From Pseudorasbora parva (Eukaryota; Chordata; Actinopteri; Cypriniformes; Gobionidae), in assembly GCF_024679245.1 (NCBI RefSeq), contig NC_090176.1, forward strand, positions 45,651,086 to 45,715,085: a stretch of DNA of 64,000 bases, written 5' to 3'. The notes under the pieces are model-generated. The model was not told the origin of the DNA. It did not search any database and worked only from the letters and a program-made list of their open reading frames with translations. Positions 34,851 to 47,149 of this stretch are shown piece by piece (the first letter of the stretch is position 1; every line of letters starts with the position of its first letter). Position numbers and translations under genes: made by a program.

Positions 34851-35869
34851 TATATTGTCATCTGGTGATTGTTTTGCTCTCCATGAGCCATGGCATTTAG
34901 AAAGAGCAGCAACATGAATGATTCACAATTTGCTTGTAATTACTGTAATGCAAATGTTCCAAGGATAAGGGTGCTCCTTCAAGTGTGACCACAAAACTCA
35001 TCCTTTGTTTTCACGTGAAATTAAGGATACAACAGATGCGCTCCAATAACGACAGGATTTTTTTGAGTGAAATTGCCGAATTACACTTTAATTGTGGATT
35101 TCAAATTGCTCAAATATCTAATGATACAATACAAATGTAAAAATAAGTTCAAATGATTGCTTGTATCTCACTAAGTTACGATTATATATAGTTTATACTC
35201 TTTATTATATACAGAAGTGGACCATGGTGAACATATCCGCACACTCACACTCCAGAGCTTTACATCATCAATCATAACGTTCGGTGACACTGTGCTGCAT
35301 ACGCAGGATTTAAATAGTGGCTACAAAGAAATGTTAATGTTAATTTTGATCTTGGCTTGTCTTGAAAAACTAAGACAATTTGACAGTTGTAGGAGAATTC
35401 ACACTGCAGGACTGAAAGTCAAATCTTTTGACACTGTCTGAATTTTGTCTGAGGTGAAAATTTTATCACAACGGCCATTAATCTGCTCTCTGTAAACATG
35501 TCAAACTAGTGATTAAAGACTTCAGATTTTAGCCTAGGATCAGAGCAATCTTTTAGGATTTGCAAAATTTGTCTCAGACCGCCAAATCATGGCCAAAATC
35601 GTACAGGGAACCTGGCTTAAGTATTCTTTCCATGAGGACTGCTGCTAAATTTTGTCTTTGTTTCATTTTCATTCTCAAGCTCATCTGAGAAACATTTAGT
35701 GAAAGCTGTGGGGTTGGGGGGTAAAAAAAAGTATATTATTTTATACTTAAAATAATAACTTTATTTTAAGTTATTAAACAAGGACTTCAAACAGCCACAA
35801 GATTTTGCATTTACATTACAAATCTGACAACTGTTGTAGCAACCTTTTATCAATTTTGTAGTTTTAACA
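34851..35869. other. Unassigned sequence
   Basis: Nothing beyond ordinary AT-rich DNA was recognised. The frame at 35217-35441 shows no domain. Confidence 0.4.
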
Positions 35870-35995
35870 GTTTAGGCGGGTCCAGCTGTTCGCAAGCTGG
35901 TTTAAACTAGTCAACTTACCAGATGAAAAGCAGCCAAACACCTCATAAACCAGTCAGCTTAGGTTGGTTTAAACTGTGTTTGTTTTCAGTAGGGA
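35870..35995. repeat. Degenerate 'ctggtttaaac' repeat
   Basis: 'gcaagctggtttaaactagt' and 'cttaggttggtttaaactg' form an imperfect reiteration resembling a widespread cyprinid short interspersed sequence. Confidence 0.35.
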
Positions 35996-36261
35996 TGTTA
36001 ACGAGATACAAGGTCAATATGGGTGTGTTTTTTTCCAGCACCAACCTAAATCTTCACATTCCTATTTAAAGTTGGAAACACAGAGACATTTTTACGTACA
36101 CACACTCCAGAATATCTCAAGAAATTCCTTGGCACAGTTATGCTGTAAACGTACTTACTTTTAGAAAAAGCTTTGCTGTGCTCAGTCATTTTTGCAGGGG
36201 AGTTTAGGTACAACAAATTAAAGATCCTCCGTGAGGTTTGTCGGGTTAACCTCTGATTAAT

Positions 36262-36310
36262 TGTTTCTGTGTAGCTCAGTCAGTTGTGGTGAGAGCACGC
36301 TACTGTAATT
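36262..36310 (+). repeat. tRNA-like A-box fragment (possible SINE head)
   Basis: 'gtgtagctcagtcagttgtg' then 'gagagcacgctac' resembles a tRNA D-arm (TAGCTCAGT...GAGCACG), the head of tRNA-derived SINEs. No B box or cloverleaf can be closed, so it is not a tRNA gene. Confidence 0.25.
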
Positions 36311-36499
36311 TTGCAGCTGCTGTCTTTAGCATGACCAGTATGATACACAATCCAACTGGCCTTCCAACCTCATACCAGAGCACTTGAAATAGTTCTCTTT
36401 TTGTCTCTCTGCCTATTGCTCCATCAATCCAGCAAGCTAGGATTGTTAATATTATGGCTCTTCAATTTTGTTATCCTTCCAAAACCATTAGGCTAGTTA

Positions 36500-37480
36500 G
36501 AAGAATGTCATAATGTTGCATTGTGCTATGGCTCGCACACGTCCTCTTGATAAGTACCGACAGCTCTGTGGTTCACAGCACCAGGCAAGTCAGGTCACAG
36601 AGACCTGGCAAGAAGCGTCCTTTGGAGGGTCATTTTCATGCTTTCTCGAATGCTTTAAGCAGGCCGCTCAAATCCCTTGTTTTTTATATTCACTGTAATT
36701 GAAATTGATCAGCCGTACCCACCCTTAACCGAGGGATATGTAGAGCTCGGGCAGGCGCAGCAACAACCTGAAGTAGGACATTACCCATGGCTGCCTTGGA
36801 GGAGCTCCAGACCCTGACCGACAAACCAGAGTGTGTCGGCCCCACGACGTGGCAATGCCTCCTCCAGTGCCTGGGGAAGAATTTGTGAGATTCCTCAGTT
36901 ATATTTTCATAGCTAAATGATGTATTTATCTCCCTCTGTGGTGAGTCAAATATATGCATAAAACACATCTTGGGCAAACATCTCTAGGGAGAGGAGGAGG
37001 AGGAGGAGGAGGAAGCGAGGGGGAAAAGGGCCATGATTCGATCAGCTTGTCAGGGAAACGACACCGCGAAGAAGGGAGAGCGACAACACAGAAAGATTCA
37101 CTGCAATCTCATTATTTCGTGGCATAAAAGGGTTTTACCCTGTGGTGCAGCCACTCTCACTCGTCCCAAGAGTGACAATAGTCCTCAGGAGAAGGAGGTC
37201 ACAGGTGAGCGAATTGATTTCACACTCATCCCACGGCTTTGATAACCGACATTGTCTCATGTTCTGTGCTTTTAGCAACTGTCCGTATGGATAGCCCTCT
37301 CATCGCTGATCTGTTTGAGTTATTCACTAAGTAAGATGTGAGGACGACAGCTCTTTTGAAGTAGCTCATTAAGTATTCCCTGCAGATGATTCCGCACTTA
37401 GGCTGATTAAAACGAGGTAAATGGGGCCCATGTAAAGAAGATGTGAGTTCAGAAAATGAAGGTAACATGCCAAGCTAAGA
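36500..37480. other. Low-repeat block, candidate conserved non-coding region
   Basis: About 1 kb with higher GC than the neighbours, no transposon ends, no inverted repeats, and stop codons in all frames at normal density. A (GGA)n stretch lies at 36990-37016. The surrounding 34-42 kb is the least transposon-dense part of the window, as expected near a developmental gene. The minus-strand frame at 36690-36977 is not obviously coding. Confidence 0.3.
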
Positions 37481-39540
37481 GAACTGAACTGTTGAACTTC
37501 CTACCTCTCCACGCTCTTTGTGAATTCTTGGTCCTTTTGTGTGCTCGCTGATCAACCTCCAATCTTTGAGGTTGGACTTTTGTTGAACTTTTCTCATTAA
37601 CCTGTCCAACCCCCTTCATGCCCTGAACCCTTGAAAGTGCTTAACCTGCCTTCACATGTAGAGAGACCCGCACAACACCCTTTGACACCGAAAACCCTCA
37701 TGCAGCCAATGCAACATGAAATGCTCATACTGGCATACACAGAAAAATTGCCGTTTTTGAAGTTGCATTTCATGCAGAATAAAACTTACTAAAAGTAATT
37801 ATGCTATGCTAGTTTGATGTCTCCCAGTCTGGTTTGCTGGTTTTAGAAGGGTTTTTAGCAATTTATCAGCTGTTAAAGCAACGGTATGTAAGAAATGTAT
37901 TTTAATGAATCATGAAATGTCCCTGATATGTCACTAGACATTAAGAATTCATGTTAATTTCAAATACTTATATCACTGACAACAGTAGTCCGGCCAGGAT
38001 ATTGTCATTTAAAAGTTGTTGTTGCAGCCCTCAACTGATGTTGATGTTTTGGCCTGTAGCTCGACCCTCCCCCTATCTACCAATCACCAAGTCAGTAGTG
38101 ATTCGGCATCTGGGGGGAGGGGGATAAACCGTTCTGCAATCATTTGAAAGTGATTGCAGTCCCAATTTTGGCCACAATCTTACATACACTTCTTTTAAAT
38201 GCAGCTGGTCGACTACTAAACAGCAGCTTGTCCAGGCTGAGCGACCAGCAAAAGGGTTTAAGTTCTAAGCTTTTTTCAGTGACATAGTAGGTTTTCCAGT
38301 AAAAAGATTACTGGATATTCAAGACATACTAGCATAACGTGACAAAACATAAACGCTATTGCACACACAGCAATAAACATAAATGCAATCTTTCTTTTAA
38401 GCCTAGTTCAAGTGAATTGGTTTGTTGAAACGGTTCATGATTCACTGAAAAACTGTTTTCTTGCACAGTATTTTAATAGATGCTGCAGTCTGTCACTGTT
38501 GTTAACTCTGATATATCTATATTAGGGTATATTCTAGATAAATTAGTTATTTAGTTTAAATGCATGCATTTAAACGTATTGTCATTACCTGATTTGAGAT
38601 CCTTCTTTTTTGTGCCAGTTGTTTTATTGTAGGGTAGATTTACATTTTAAAAGATATTGCTCCCATGTTAAATAGATTTAATGTAGTGAACTTCCTTAAA
38701 TAATATGAGTACAGAACTACAGTTATAAAGTAACTTTTCTAGCCCTGGAAAACACATAGTACCTGTCTTACTCTCGCTCACACTTTGTTTGACGTGATGG
38801 GACTGTTGTCTTTATAATGACACCTCAATTTTTTATTTCCCTGACCCCAAGATAAGATGTAAGTGTGGTTTTTGAAGTGTAATTCTCATGAATAATGGGG
38901 GCTGTTAAAAGATTTGAATTTCACATAGAGGCTGAACACCTGGAGCCAATTATTTAACCTCTAAATGAGGCATCCAACAGCAGCTGTTTTGGCTGGGACC
39001 TTTGCCCATTTGCTGGATGGAAGGATTGAGCTTGTCTTTAAGATGCTTGGCTCATGATCCAGCCCACTGCCATCACTCAGAATCATGTTCCAGGGACCGA
39101 AATGAGATGGTGCACTCTTAACCCCAGAAAAGGATGCTTTAGCATAATTACCATGACATGCACATACTTATTGCTGTATTTGAGATACTGGATGGTCTCT
39201 GGATGAAATCTTCACTTTTAAATGTAGTAAATGTACAATGATGATCTCCTTTAGAAGGTTTGATTGGAAACACATGCATGAGACCCCTGGCAACATATAG
39301 TGACAGGACAAAGAGTCAGATATTAAATAGCAGCTAGTTTGACAGCTCTTGTTTTATAACAGTTGGCATGTAACCCATTTTGTTATCTCAATGTGTCTCA
39401 TTGAGCTCATCTGATGTTCTTCAATTCTGAAATCCTGCAATCATGTCATGCTCTTTCTTGTAGAACTGATAAGGAGATTGCTGTAATTTCCATTTATCTT
39501 ACACTACGTGTCCATTGACGCGCAGCGATAAGTGGCCGTG
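37481..39540. other. Unassigned sequence, possible conserved block 38800-39130
   Basis: No gene identified. 38800-39130 has mixed composition with E-box (CAGCTG) and GATA-like motifs and no repeat signature. Confidence 0.3.
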
Positions 39541-39722
39541 TCCACACTCTAAAAAATCGTGGGTTATTTTTTCCCCAGTATTTGTGCAGTTTACTAAGCT
39601 CCTGGATCAGACAAAACAACCAATTGTTTGGGTAAATTTTAGTGTTACCCAGCTCCTGGGTCAGACGTAACAACCCAGTGTTTGGGTAATATTTGTGCTA
39701 ACCAGAACGGGATGGAAACGCC
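39541..39722. repeat. MITE-like 'aacccagtgtttgggt' repeat
   Basis: Direct and inverted copies of 'ctcctggatcagac.aaacaacc' and 'ctcctgggtcagacgtaac', with 'cactctaaaaaatcgtgggt' at the left, a common fish non-autonomous DNA repeat. Confidence 0.4.
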
Positions 39723-40619
39723 TGATGCATTGCATAAAATGTAATGATTTTATTTAAAAAGATAAAGAGTGTGAATAGTTATGATGCTAAAATATGTTCT
39801 CTGAATCGTACACTGATTGTTTATGGGCAGGTCATGGAACTAGTCACCGCATATTTTGGCTACGAGGGAAACGCAGTGCGTTCTAAAGTTAGAAATTGTG
39901 GGATTGACAGCAGAGCAATTGGTGAGTGTCAAAAAGTTGGGAAAGGCTCAACTTTATGCAAATCAGAGGCAAGAAGTGCAAAAATTCACTATGAAGTTGA
40001 GCCAAGATAAAGTTGTGACATCTGTTATGAGCATTTCAAAATCTGTTACAGAATTTTAAACAGAAAAATTTAAATTTACGAATGGAGATTTTAGGCTAAA
40101 TGTCCTTCACTTTTCCATACAATCAAAGTAGAATTATTTATACCACGATGCAAATCCATATGGCTTCTTCACTACATCGTTTCTGGTCTTCTGAAGCTGA
40201 ACGTCAACTTTATATGAGGACATTTAACTTGTTCAGTGATATTTTTCCTCTCAGCCATTGCTCTCAAATAGCATTCACAGTTCATCAATTAAAAAACACC
40301 AAACTCCATTGGTTTTGTTTCACGTGACTGGCTGCATGAATGTGAATAAGAATGATAATTGAGAGCAGTCTCAGATCTATACATATGTGGGCTTAGATTT
40401 CACTGTGTTTAATTTGATTCCAAATGCGGTTTGCATGCTTTCATTGTGGCTAGGGTTTGGATGTGTCAAGAAAGTGTATTAAATAGACGTTGCATGTATA
40501 CTTGGGCCGATCCAAATTAAAGTTAGCATTTCTCCAGGATTAATCATGCATAAATGCAATGTCTTTATTAACTCTGTAAACTGAGAGCAGTATTACTAAA
40601 TGTAAATGATATTTTACAG
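39723..40619. other. Unassigned sequence
   Basis: Frames at 39744-40059 overlap one another and show no motif. No repeat or RNA feature seen. Confidence 0.35.
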
Positions 40620-41095
40620 ACCTCAACCACTTTGGGTGGCATTGAGCGATTTTCTTCCATGCTGCTGGACATGTAGGGTCACCACTCAACCCCAGCTGCA
40701 CCTCACCTATCTTTGTAATTGGGCTCCACTGTGTTTATGAAACACTTAAACTTTCCATAAGGCACAGTGAGTTTGCATGTATAACAGATTGAAAAAAAGC
40801 ACACAGTAATATGTCAAGTGCCCCATTTAGACTCTCAAAAGCTCGTGACAGCTCAGAAATTACAATGTCTTTTTTTGCACCCCTCAGGAAATTAAGTTGC
40901 GACCGCAATGCGTTTCTCCTCACTCCAAAACGAGAGCGCTCACACAGAGCCAAATCCTTTTCATTTGCATGTTTTGTGCAAATTCCTGCGAGTCGATGAA
41001 TTAAAACTGTGCGAGGTAATAAATCGCTCTTGCATTCTTTTGTCTGGATCGCATATTAATGTGGTCGGTTATGTGGAGCTTGTTATTTTCTTTTT
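40620..41095. promoter_or_regulatory. Candidate conserved enhancer with paired octamer motifs
   Basis: A repeat-free stretch with balanced composition. ATTTGCAT (40963-40970) and GTGCAAAT (40976-40983) form an inverted pair of POU-type octamers five bases apart, and further AT-core motifs (TAATTGG- and ATTAAT-like) lie near. It sits immediately before a TA microsatellite. Classified from appearance alone. Confidence 0.3.
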
Positions 41096-41129
41096 CTTCA
41101 TTTTCCAATTACAGCCAAAGAAGTTGAAA

Positions 41130-41132
<3 letters not shown>

Positions 41133-41189
<57 letters not shown>

Positions 41190-41190
41190 T
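41133..41190. repeat. (TA)n(CA)n microsatellite
   Basis: TA repeated from 41133 to 41180, then CA to 41190. Confidence 0.97.
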
Positions 41191-41700
41191 AGGAAAGAAC
41201 GTGTGCCGTGTCTTTGTGGAACCATTGACTTCAACCTTTGCATGGACCTCAAACTCATTTGGACGTGTCTCTGCATGGCCCCAGCTGACAATGCTCCACA
41301 TCAACACCCTGACGATTGAGAGATCAAGAGTGACATGGGACCCTCTTCCATTCATAATAAAACAATTAAGTTGTTTGCTGGGGAATGTACGGAGTGTTCC
41401 GTCAAGCTACGGATTAGTCTCCTGTGAGCAACTGCGTGATTCCCGTTCCCCCCACAACAGAGGCGGACAGCTGGAGGTGCTGGCGGAAGCAGGCTTCGTG
41501 CTGTCTGCTTGGCCATCTGGAAAAGAGCAGGATTCCAAGGCTGATGGTGAGGTGAAGAAAAGTGCTTTCCCTTCTGCTCGGCAAAATCGTGATTTGTGTT
41601 ATGCCATTTGTGAAAGGACCTGCACTTTCTCTCTGAGGCTATTCTGACATTTCTCACTTCCTATCTCCTGCCCCAGGCGTTTACAAGGGCCAGCGGAGAG
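41191..41700. other. Low-repeat block with a 148-codon open frame
   Basis: The frame 41201-41647 on the plus strand is long for this AT-rich window, but it has no known domain. The opposite strand is also open over 41352-41657, the sequence is GC-richer than its surroundings, which lengthens chance frames, and there is no splice or promoter evidence. I favour conserved non-coding DNA over a gene. Confidence 0.3.
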
Positions 41701-42452
41701 ATTTTTTTCATCCCTGGTGGCGCTGAAACGTTTTTGCACATCAACTTTAAGAGCCTGTAGGACAGAGATGTGTCTGTATGATAGTATGTCTTTTAATACG
41801 GCCTCCTTAACCTTTTAGCACGGATATTTGAGGAACAGGTTGCTCTCGGTACATCTGCTCCCTTTAAAGAGGTCACAAGTTTTAGTACTCTTTAGTTTTC
41901 TTCTTTCCAATCCATTTTTTTAATGCACAGTATTTTGCTGATGTACTTTGGCAAGATCATACAGATAAAATTTGAACACATGACCACCCACATTTACACA
42001 TCAAGTTTTCCTATTCCGTGTTTTAAGAAACTTGGCTTGCCAATTACAGACTTGTAATTAGGACAAACCAAGAAGCCAACGCTGTGCAGAATAGACTTTG
42101 TCACAGCTCAGGCGAGTGAAAAGGTTTTGGCCTGTGCATGTTTTTTGATACTATCAGCTCTAGAATGATTGGTCGTATAGCATTTATAGGTCAGGCTCCA
42201 AAACTTTGTGGAACTTTCCTTTGCACAGGTTGCACATTCATATTATTGTCCTGCACTAGCCAAGTAACTGCCTTTGAGATGAATATGAATGTTTTTTTGA
42301 TGTGCTTTGGTGCATGCATTAGTTGGTTTTCACTTTTTTTAAACATTCATTCCTGATTGATAGCCTAGCAGAAATCAACCTTTAAATATATGGTGAAAAA
42401 AACCCCATCAAAATTAACTTCAGTTTCCCCATGTAAGGTAACTGAACAATGA
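41701..42452. other. Unassigned sequence
   Basis: No gene or structured repeat found. Confidence 0.4.
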
Positions 42453-42456
42453 TTAA

Positions 42457-43246
42457 AGGGTTAGTTCACCCAAAAATGAAATTGATGTCATTAATGACTC
42501 ACCCTAATGTCGTTCCACACCCGTAAGACCTCAGTTCATCTTTAGAACACAGTTTAAGATATTTTACATTTCGACCGAGAGCTTTTCTGTTCCTCCAATG
42601 AAAGTGTATGCACACTATACTGTCCATGTCCAGAAAGGTAATAAAAATTTCATCAAAGTCGTCCATATGTGACATCAGTTGGTTAATTAGAATCTTTTGA
42701 AGCATCAAAATTACATTTTGATCCAAAAATAACAAAAACTACGACTTTATTCAGCATTGTCTTCTCTTCCGGGTTTGTTTGTAATCCGCAAACAAAGATT
42801 CAAACGGTTATGAATCAGCGTATTAATTCATGATTCGGATCGTGTACCAGACTGCCAAACTGCTGTAATCACGTGACACTGGTGATCCGAATTCTGAATC
42901 AATACACTGATTCATAACCGTTTGAATCTTTGTTTGCAGAAACAAACCCGGAAGAGAAGACAATGGTAAATAAAGTCGTAGTTTTTGTTATTTTTGGACC
43001 AAAATGTATTTTAGATGCTTCAAAAGAGTCTAATTAACCAACTGATGGACTACTTTGATGATGTTTTTATTCCCTATCTGGACATGGACAGTATAGTGTG
43101 CATACACTTTCAATGGAGGAACAGAAAAGATCTCAGTCTAAATATAAAATATCTTAAACTGTGTTTAAAGGAGGTCTTATGGGTGTGGAATGACATTAGG
43201 GTGAGTTATTAATGACACAATTTAAATTTTGGGGTGAACTAACCCT
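42457..43246. mobile_element. 790-bp TTAA foldback element
   Basis: TTAA (42453-42456) precedes AGGGTTAGTTCACCC, and the right end is GGGTGAACTAACCCT followed by TTAT. The two ~310-bp halves are inverted copies almost throughout, as are the inner parts around 'aaacggttatgaatcag' and its complement, so the element folds into a single long hairpin. A widespread fish MITE; shorter relatives are at 54685 and 51952. Confidence 0.9.
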
Positions 43247-43436
43247 TTATATCTGGGAAGTGTCCACACAAACCACCTTTTCATAGAAATGTCCTCATAA
43301 ACCACATATGCCAGATCTCTCTCACACACGATTTCTGTTGGTTGTGCTCACTGGCAATTGTGGAGTTGCTCCCAGACCTAGAAAATAAAAGAAAATAAAA
43401 TAGTGTATATCTACAATAACGTTACTGACTATTCTA

Positions 43437-43735
43437 AAGTTATTATTCTTATTATTATTACTAATAATATTACTGTAATATATATTACTAGTACTACCAC
43501 TACTGCTATTATCATCACGAATACTATTGTTATTACTACCTCTATCACAACTACTACTACAACTATTATTATTATTACTAATACTATTATCGTTATTATA
43601 ATTAACAGATGATATAGCTACTATTACGAATGTTAACATGAATACTATTGCTATTACTACCACTTCTGCTACTATTATGTTTATATTTATTATTATTATG
43701 ATACTAGTAATGTTTTACTACTGCTAATAAAACTC
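43437..43735. repeat. Imperfect ATT/ACT trinucleotide repeat
   Basis: Roughly 300 bp of degenerate trinucleotide repeats; the long Thr/Ile and Asn/Ser shadow frames on the two strands are products of the repeat. Confidence 0.9.
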
Positions 43736-43744
43736 TTTTACTAT

Positions 43745-43795
43745 TTTCTTTTTTTCCTTTTTTTTCTCTCTCTCTCTCCCTCTCCTCTTCTGTAA
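43745..43795. repeat. Pyrimidine tract (CT)n
   Basis: T-rich then CTCTCT sequence of about 50 bp. Confidence 0.9.
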
Positions 43796-44449
43796 GTGTA
43801 TGTATATCATTGATCCCCTACCTTGTAGAAGCTATTATTTTGTAAATTTGCAATAAAAAAGAAAAATCTCTCTCAACAGAATAAAAAAATAGCACCACAT
43901 ATAAGGTGTTTCTTCATAGATAGCCAAAGGGTAAAAGAGGATAGGCTCTTTAATTGGTAGAAAAAATTGTTGCATCAGAGCAGAAATATGCACTTCTCTT
44001 TGTGTAAATCTGCTATCAGAAATTGATGAGTGGAATTGATCATTCAAGTGGAGTAAAGTAGATGTGCCTCCAGCATTACGACCTGCACGTTCCTGCACTG
44101 CCGCCATGTTTAAGACTACTTGACTACTGCTTAGCAACAACGTTTTAAAAACAAACAGACTAAATGGAAATGATCCCAAAACCTGTTATCAAGCCCCAGT
44201 TTTCACACACTTAAAGCCCATTCTGCTTGGTCCCATCACTCGCCATGTCCTCCAGAGTGCTGAGAGCTTTCAGTCTCAGCTTTCCAAAACACCTTGTCCA
44301 CAGACAGTCAGGGAGGCACGGCCAATCAGCACAACAGCAAGAGATGAGGGTCCAACCAACTGAGGGTACTCGGACATTAGAGGCCGTTTAAGCAGGTTTC
44401 AGGAAGTACTTGGGAAGATTCCAAACTGGAAAGATTTCTCATTCTTTCT
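43796..44449. other. Unassigned sequence
   Basis: No recognised repeat or gene; the frame 43835-44179 (minus) has no known motif. Confidence 0.35.
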
Positions 44450-44632
44450 TCCACACAACTAAATTACATTAGCAAGGAGAAACTTTGCGTTGGCTCGCCA
44501 AATGTTTGCCTTCCTCTGTGAGATTTTGCGTTTGAACGCAAACGTTTTGTGAGGGAATGTAAAGGTATTGCGAGCAAATTCAAAGTTTCTCAGATAATGA
44601 GACGTCATTTTTGTACAGTATGAAAGCCATAA

Positions 44633-44636
<4 letters not shown>
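44450..44636. repeat. Dispersed repeat with 'gcgtttgaacgcaaacg' core
   Basis: Contains the short palindrome TTGCGTTTGAACGCAA and a phrase 'ttgcgttggctcgccaaat' familiar from dispersed cyprinid repeats. Boundaries not resolved. Confidence 0.4.

Positions 44637-44669
<33 letters not shown>
44637..44669. repeat. (GT)n microsatellite
   Basis: About 16 uninterrupted GT dinucleotides. Confidence 0.97.
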
Positions 44670-44672
<3 letters not shown>

Positions 44673-44719
44673 GCAATAAAATACATTATTAATATGCCGA
44701 TTTGAAAATCAGATTTTAT

Positions 44720-45025
44720 GATACTTTGATGAATAGAAAGCCTAAAATAAGAGCATTTATTATCCTGTAACATTATAAATGTCTAATAATTGTCATTTTA
44801 TAAATGTTATGCATTATTGCTAAATAAAATATTTGTTTCTTTCTTTTTATATATCCAAACTTTTGAATGAATAACCAAAAAGGTTATTAAATATTATCAG
44901 ATTGTAATAACAATTCACAGTATTACTGCTTTTACTGTATTTTTGATCAAGTAAATGCAGCCCAGGTGACCATAAGGGCTTTTTTTAAACATTTAAAAAG
45001 TATTCCAAACTTTTGACCAGTAATT
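44720..45025 (+). repeat. Dispersed repeat fragment ending 'ccaaacttttgacc'
   Basis: The order 'ttactgcttttactgtattt', 'tgatcaagtaaatgcag', 'ggtgaccataag', 'attccaaacttttgacc' is a very common fish interspersed repeat tail. No coding part. Confidence 0.45.
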
Positions 45026-45571
45026 ATGTATATATTTATTCTTACAGCTGTCATATTGAATATTACACTTTCTCCTATCCTTTTCTCTCCAAATAGTCTG
45101 TCTCCTCATGTTTATTCTGTCTCTGACTGAATTCAGCATTCATTTCCAAGATAACGAAGTACAAAGACAGGAATATGGCATGATCCAGTCATCATTTTCA
45201 TCTAGTAATAATACATTTTATCTTCTATTTTTCTTTTATGAGGTCTCTGCACAGAAAAATCACTTCTCTTGACTGAGCAGTTATTATTAACTGCAGTGAC
45301 AATCACCTTTCCAGACTCCCACTCATTTGTTTATACTGCGTCTCAGGTGGAAAACTCCTGGTCTCTGTGAAAGTAGGTCCTCATCAGCAAAGCTGTCACA
45401 GGACGATACCTCATCTCTCAAAAGGGCTATTGAATCATCTATCACCATCACATCTCAGCTGAGTGCTTTGAGTAACTTCAGTAATGATTAATCATAATGA
45501 CAGTGCATATCATAATATCATTATACTGGTATTTTTTTCCTGGAAATTGAATTTCAGGAGAAAATAGTTTA
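45026..45571. other. Unassigned low-repeat sequence
   Basis: 45100-45470 lacks repeat signatures and could be conserved non-coding DNA. No gene. Confidence 0.3.
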
Positions 45572-45573
45572 TA

Positions 45574-46976
45574 CAGTGCATCCAGAAAGTTTTCACAGCG
45601 CTTCACTTTTTCAACTTTATGTTACTGCCTTATTCCAAAATGAATTAAAATCAATATATTTTTTTATGACATAATGACAATGTCAAAGAATATTGTTTGA
45701 AGTCTTTGCAAATGTATTGATCACATTTCCATAAGTATTCACAGCCTTTGTTCATTACTTTTTTGAACCACCTTCGCACCATTTACAGCCTCAAGTCTTT
45801 TTGAGTATGATGCTACAAGCTTGGCACACCTATGTTTGGGCATTTTGTCCCATTCTTATTTGCAGGACCTCTCAAGCTCCATCAGGTTGGATGGGGACCA
45901 TCAGTGCACAGCCATTTCCAGATATTTCCAGAGACGTTCAATCGGGTTTAAGTCTGGGCTCTGGCTGGGTCACTCAAGGACATTCACAGTGTTGTCCCGT
46001 AGCCATTCATTTGTTATCTTGGCTGTGTGCTTAGGCTTGTCCTTTTGGAAGATGAGCCTTCACCCCAGTCTGAGTTCTGGAGCAGGTTTTCATCAAAGAT
46101 ATCTCTGTACATTGGTGTATTCATCTTTCCCTCAACCATGACTAGTCTCTCAGTTCCTGCCACTGAAAAACATCCCCACAGCATGATGCTGCCACCACCA
46201 TGCTGAACTGTATGGATGGTATTGGCCAGTTGATGAGTGGTGCATGGTTTCCTCCAGACATGACGCTTACCATTCAGGCCAAAGTTCAATCTTTCTTTCG
46301 TCAGACTGTCTTGCCACTCTACCATACAGGCCTGATTGGTGGAGTGCTGCAGAGATGGTTGTTCTTCTGGAAGGTTCACCTCTCTCTACGGAGAAATACT
46401 GGAGCTCTGTCAGAGTGACCATCTCTTGGTCACCTCCCTGACTAAGGCCCCTAATTCCCCAGCCGATTGGTTCTCAATTGAGCCAGGTGGCCAGATCTAA
46501 GGAGAGTCGTGGTGGTTCCAAACTTCATCCATTTACGGATGACGGAGGCCACTGTGCTCATTGGGACCTTCAATGCTGCTGAATTTTTTTGTACCTTTCC
46601 CAAGATCTGTGCTTCGATACAATCCTGCCTCAGAGGTCTACAGACAATTCCTTGGACTTCATGGCTTGCTTTGCTTTCTGACATGCATTGTTAACTGATG
46701 GACCTTATATAGACAGGTGTGTGCCTTTCCAAATCATGTCCAATAAACTGAATTGATCATAGGTGGATTTCAATCAAGTTGTAGAATTTTTTGAGGATGA
46801 TCAGTGGAAACTGGATGCAACAGAGCTCAATATTGAGTTACAAAGCAAAGGCTGTGAAGACTTATGTTTATGTGATTTATTTATTTGTATTTTTTATTAT
46901 TTTTTGTAATAAATTTACAAATATTTTTTGAATAAGACTGTAACAGCAAAATGTGGAAAAAGTGAAGGGAGTACTG
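45574..46976 (-). mobile_element. Tc1-type element D, inactive
   Basis: TA (45572-45573) precedes CAGTGCATCCAGAAAG, and TA (46977-46978) follows the right end 'gaagggagtactg'. The terminal repeats share 'cttcactttttcaac' and its complement, although the rightmost ~20 bp have decayed. 1.4 kb is somewhat short for the group. Confidence 0.85.
45760..46684 (-). pseudogene. Tc1-type transposase (element D), frameshifted
   Basis: N-terminal frame 46684-46451 begins MSESKASHEVQGIVC and includes the helix-turn-helix region 'AALKVPMSTVASVIRKW'. The central frame 46379-46014 has 'NGKRHVWRKP', 'HGGGSIMLWGCFS' and 'LVMVEGKMN', all characteristic of Tc1-type DDE transposases before the second Asp. The remainder ('DLNPIE' block) is traceable only in broken frames towards 45760. 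Several frameshifts; no activity possible. Confidence 0.8.
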
Positions 46977-46978
46977 TA

Positions 46979-47149
46979 TTTAACCATTTTATTAATACAT
47001 ATTTTTAATTTGTCATTTGTAATAAGTAGTTTTTAGTTTCTGAAGTTGTATAAGCCTATCAAACATTATATATATATAAAAATTTTGACAGGACCAAAAG
47101 TGTAAAAATATGTACATATGCAAAACTTTATAAAACAAAAATCTTTATG
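46979..47149. other. AT-rich spacer
   Basis: Nothing recognised. Confidence 0.4.

Noticed and set aside
36262..36310. tRNA gene
   Set aside because: Only an A-box-like stretch; no B box, acceptor stem or anticodon arm can be formed.
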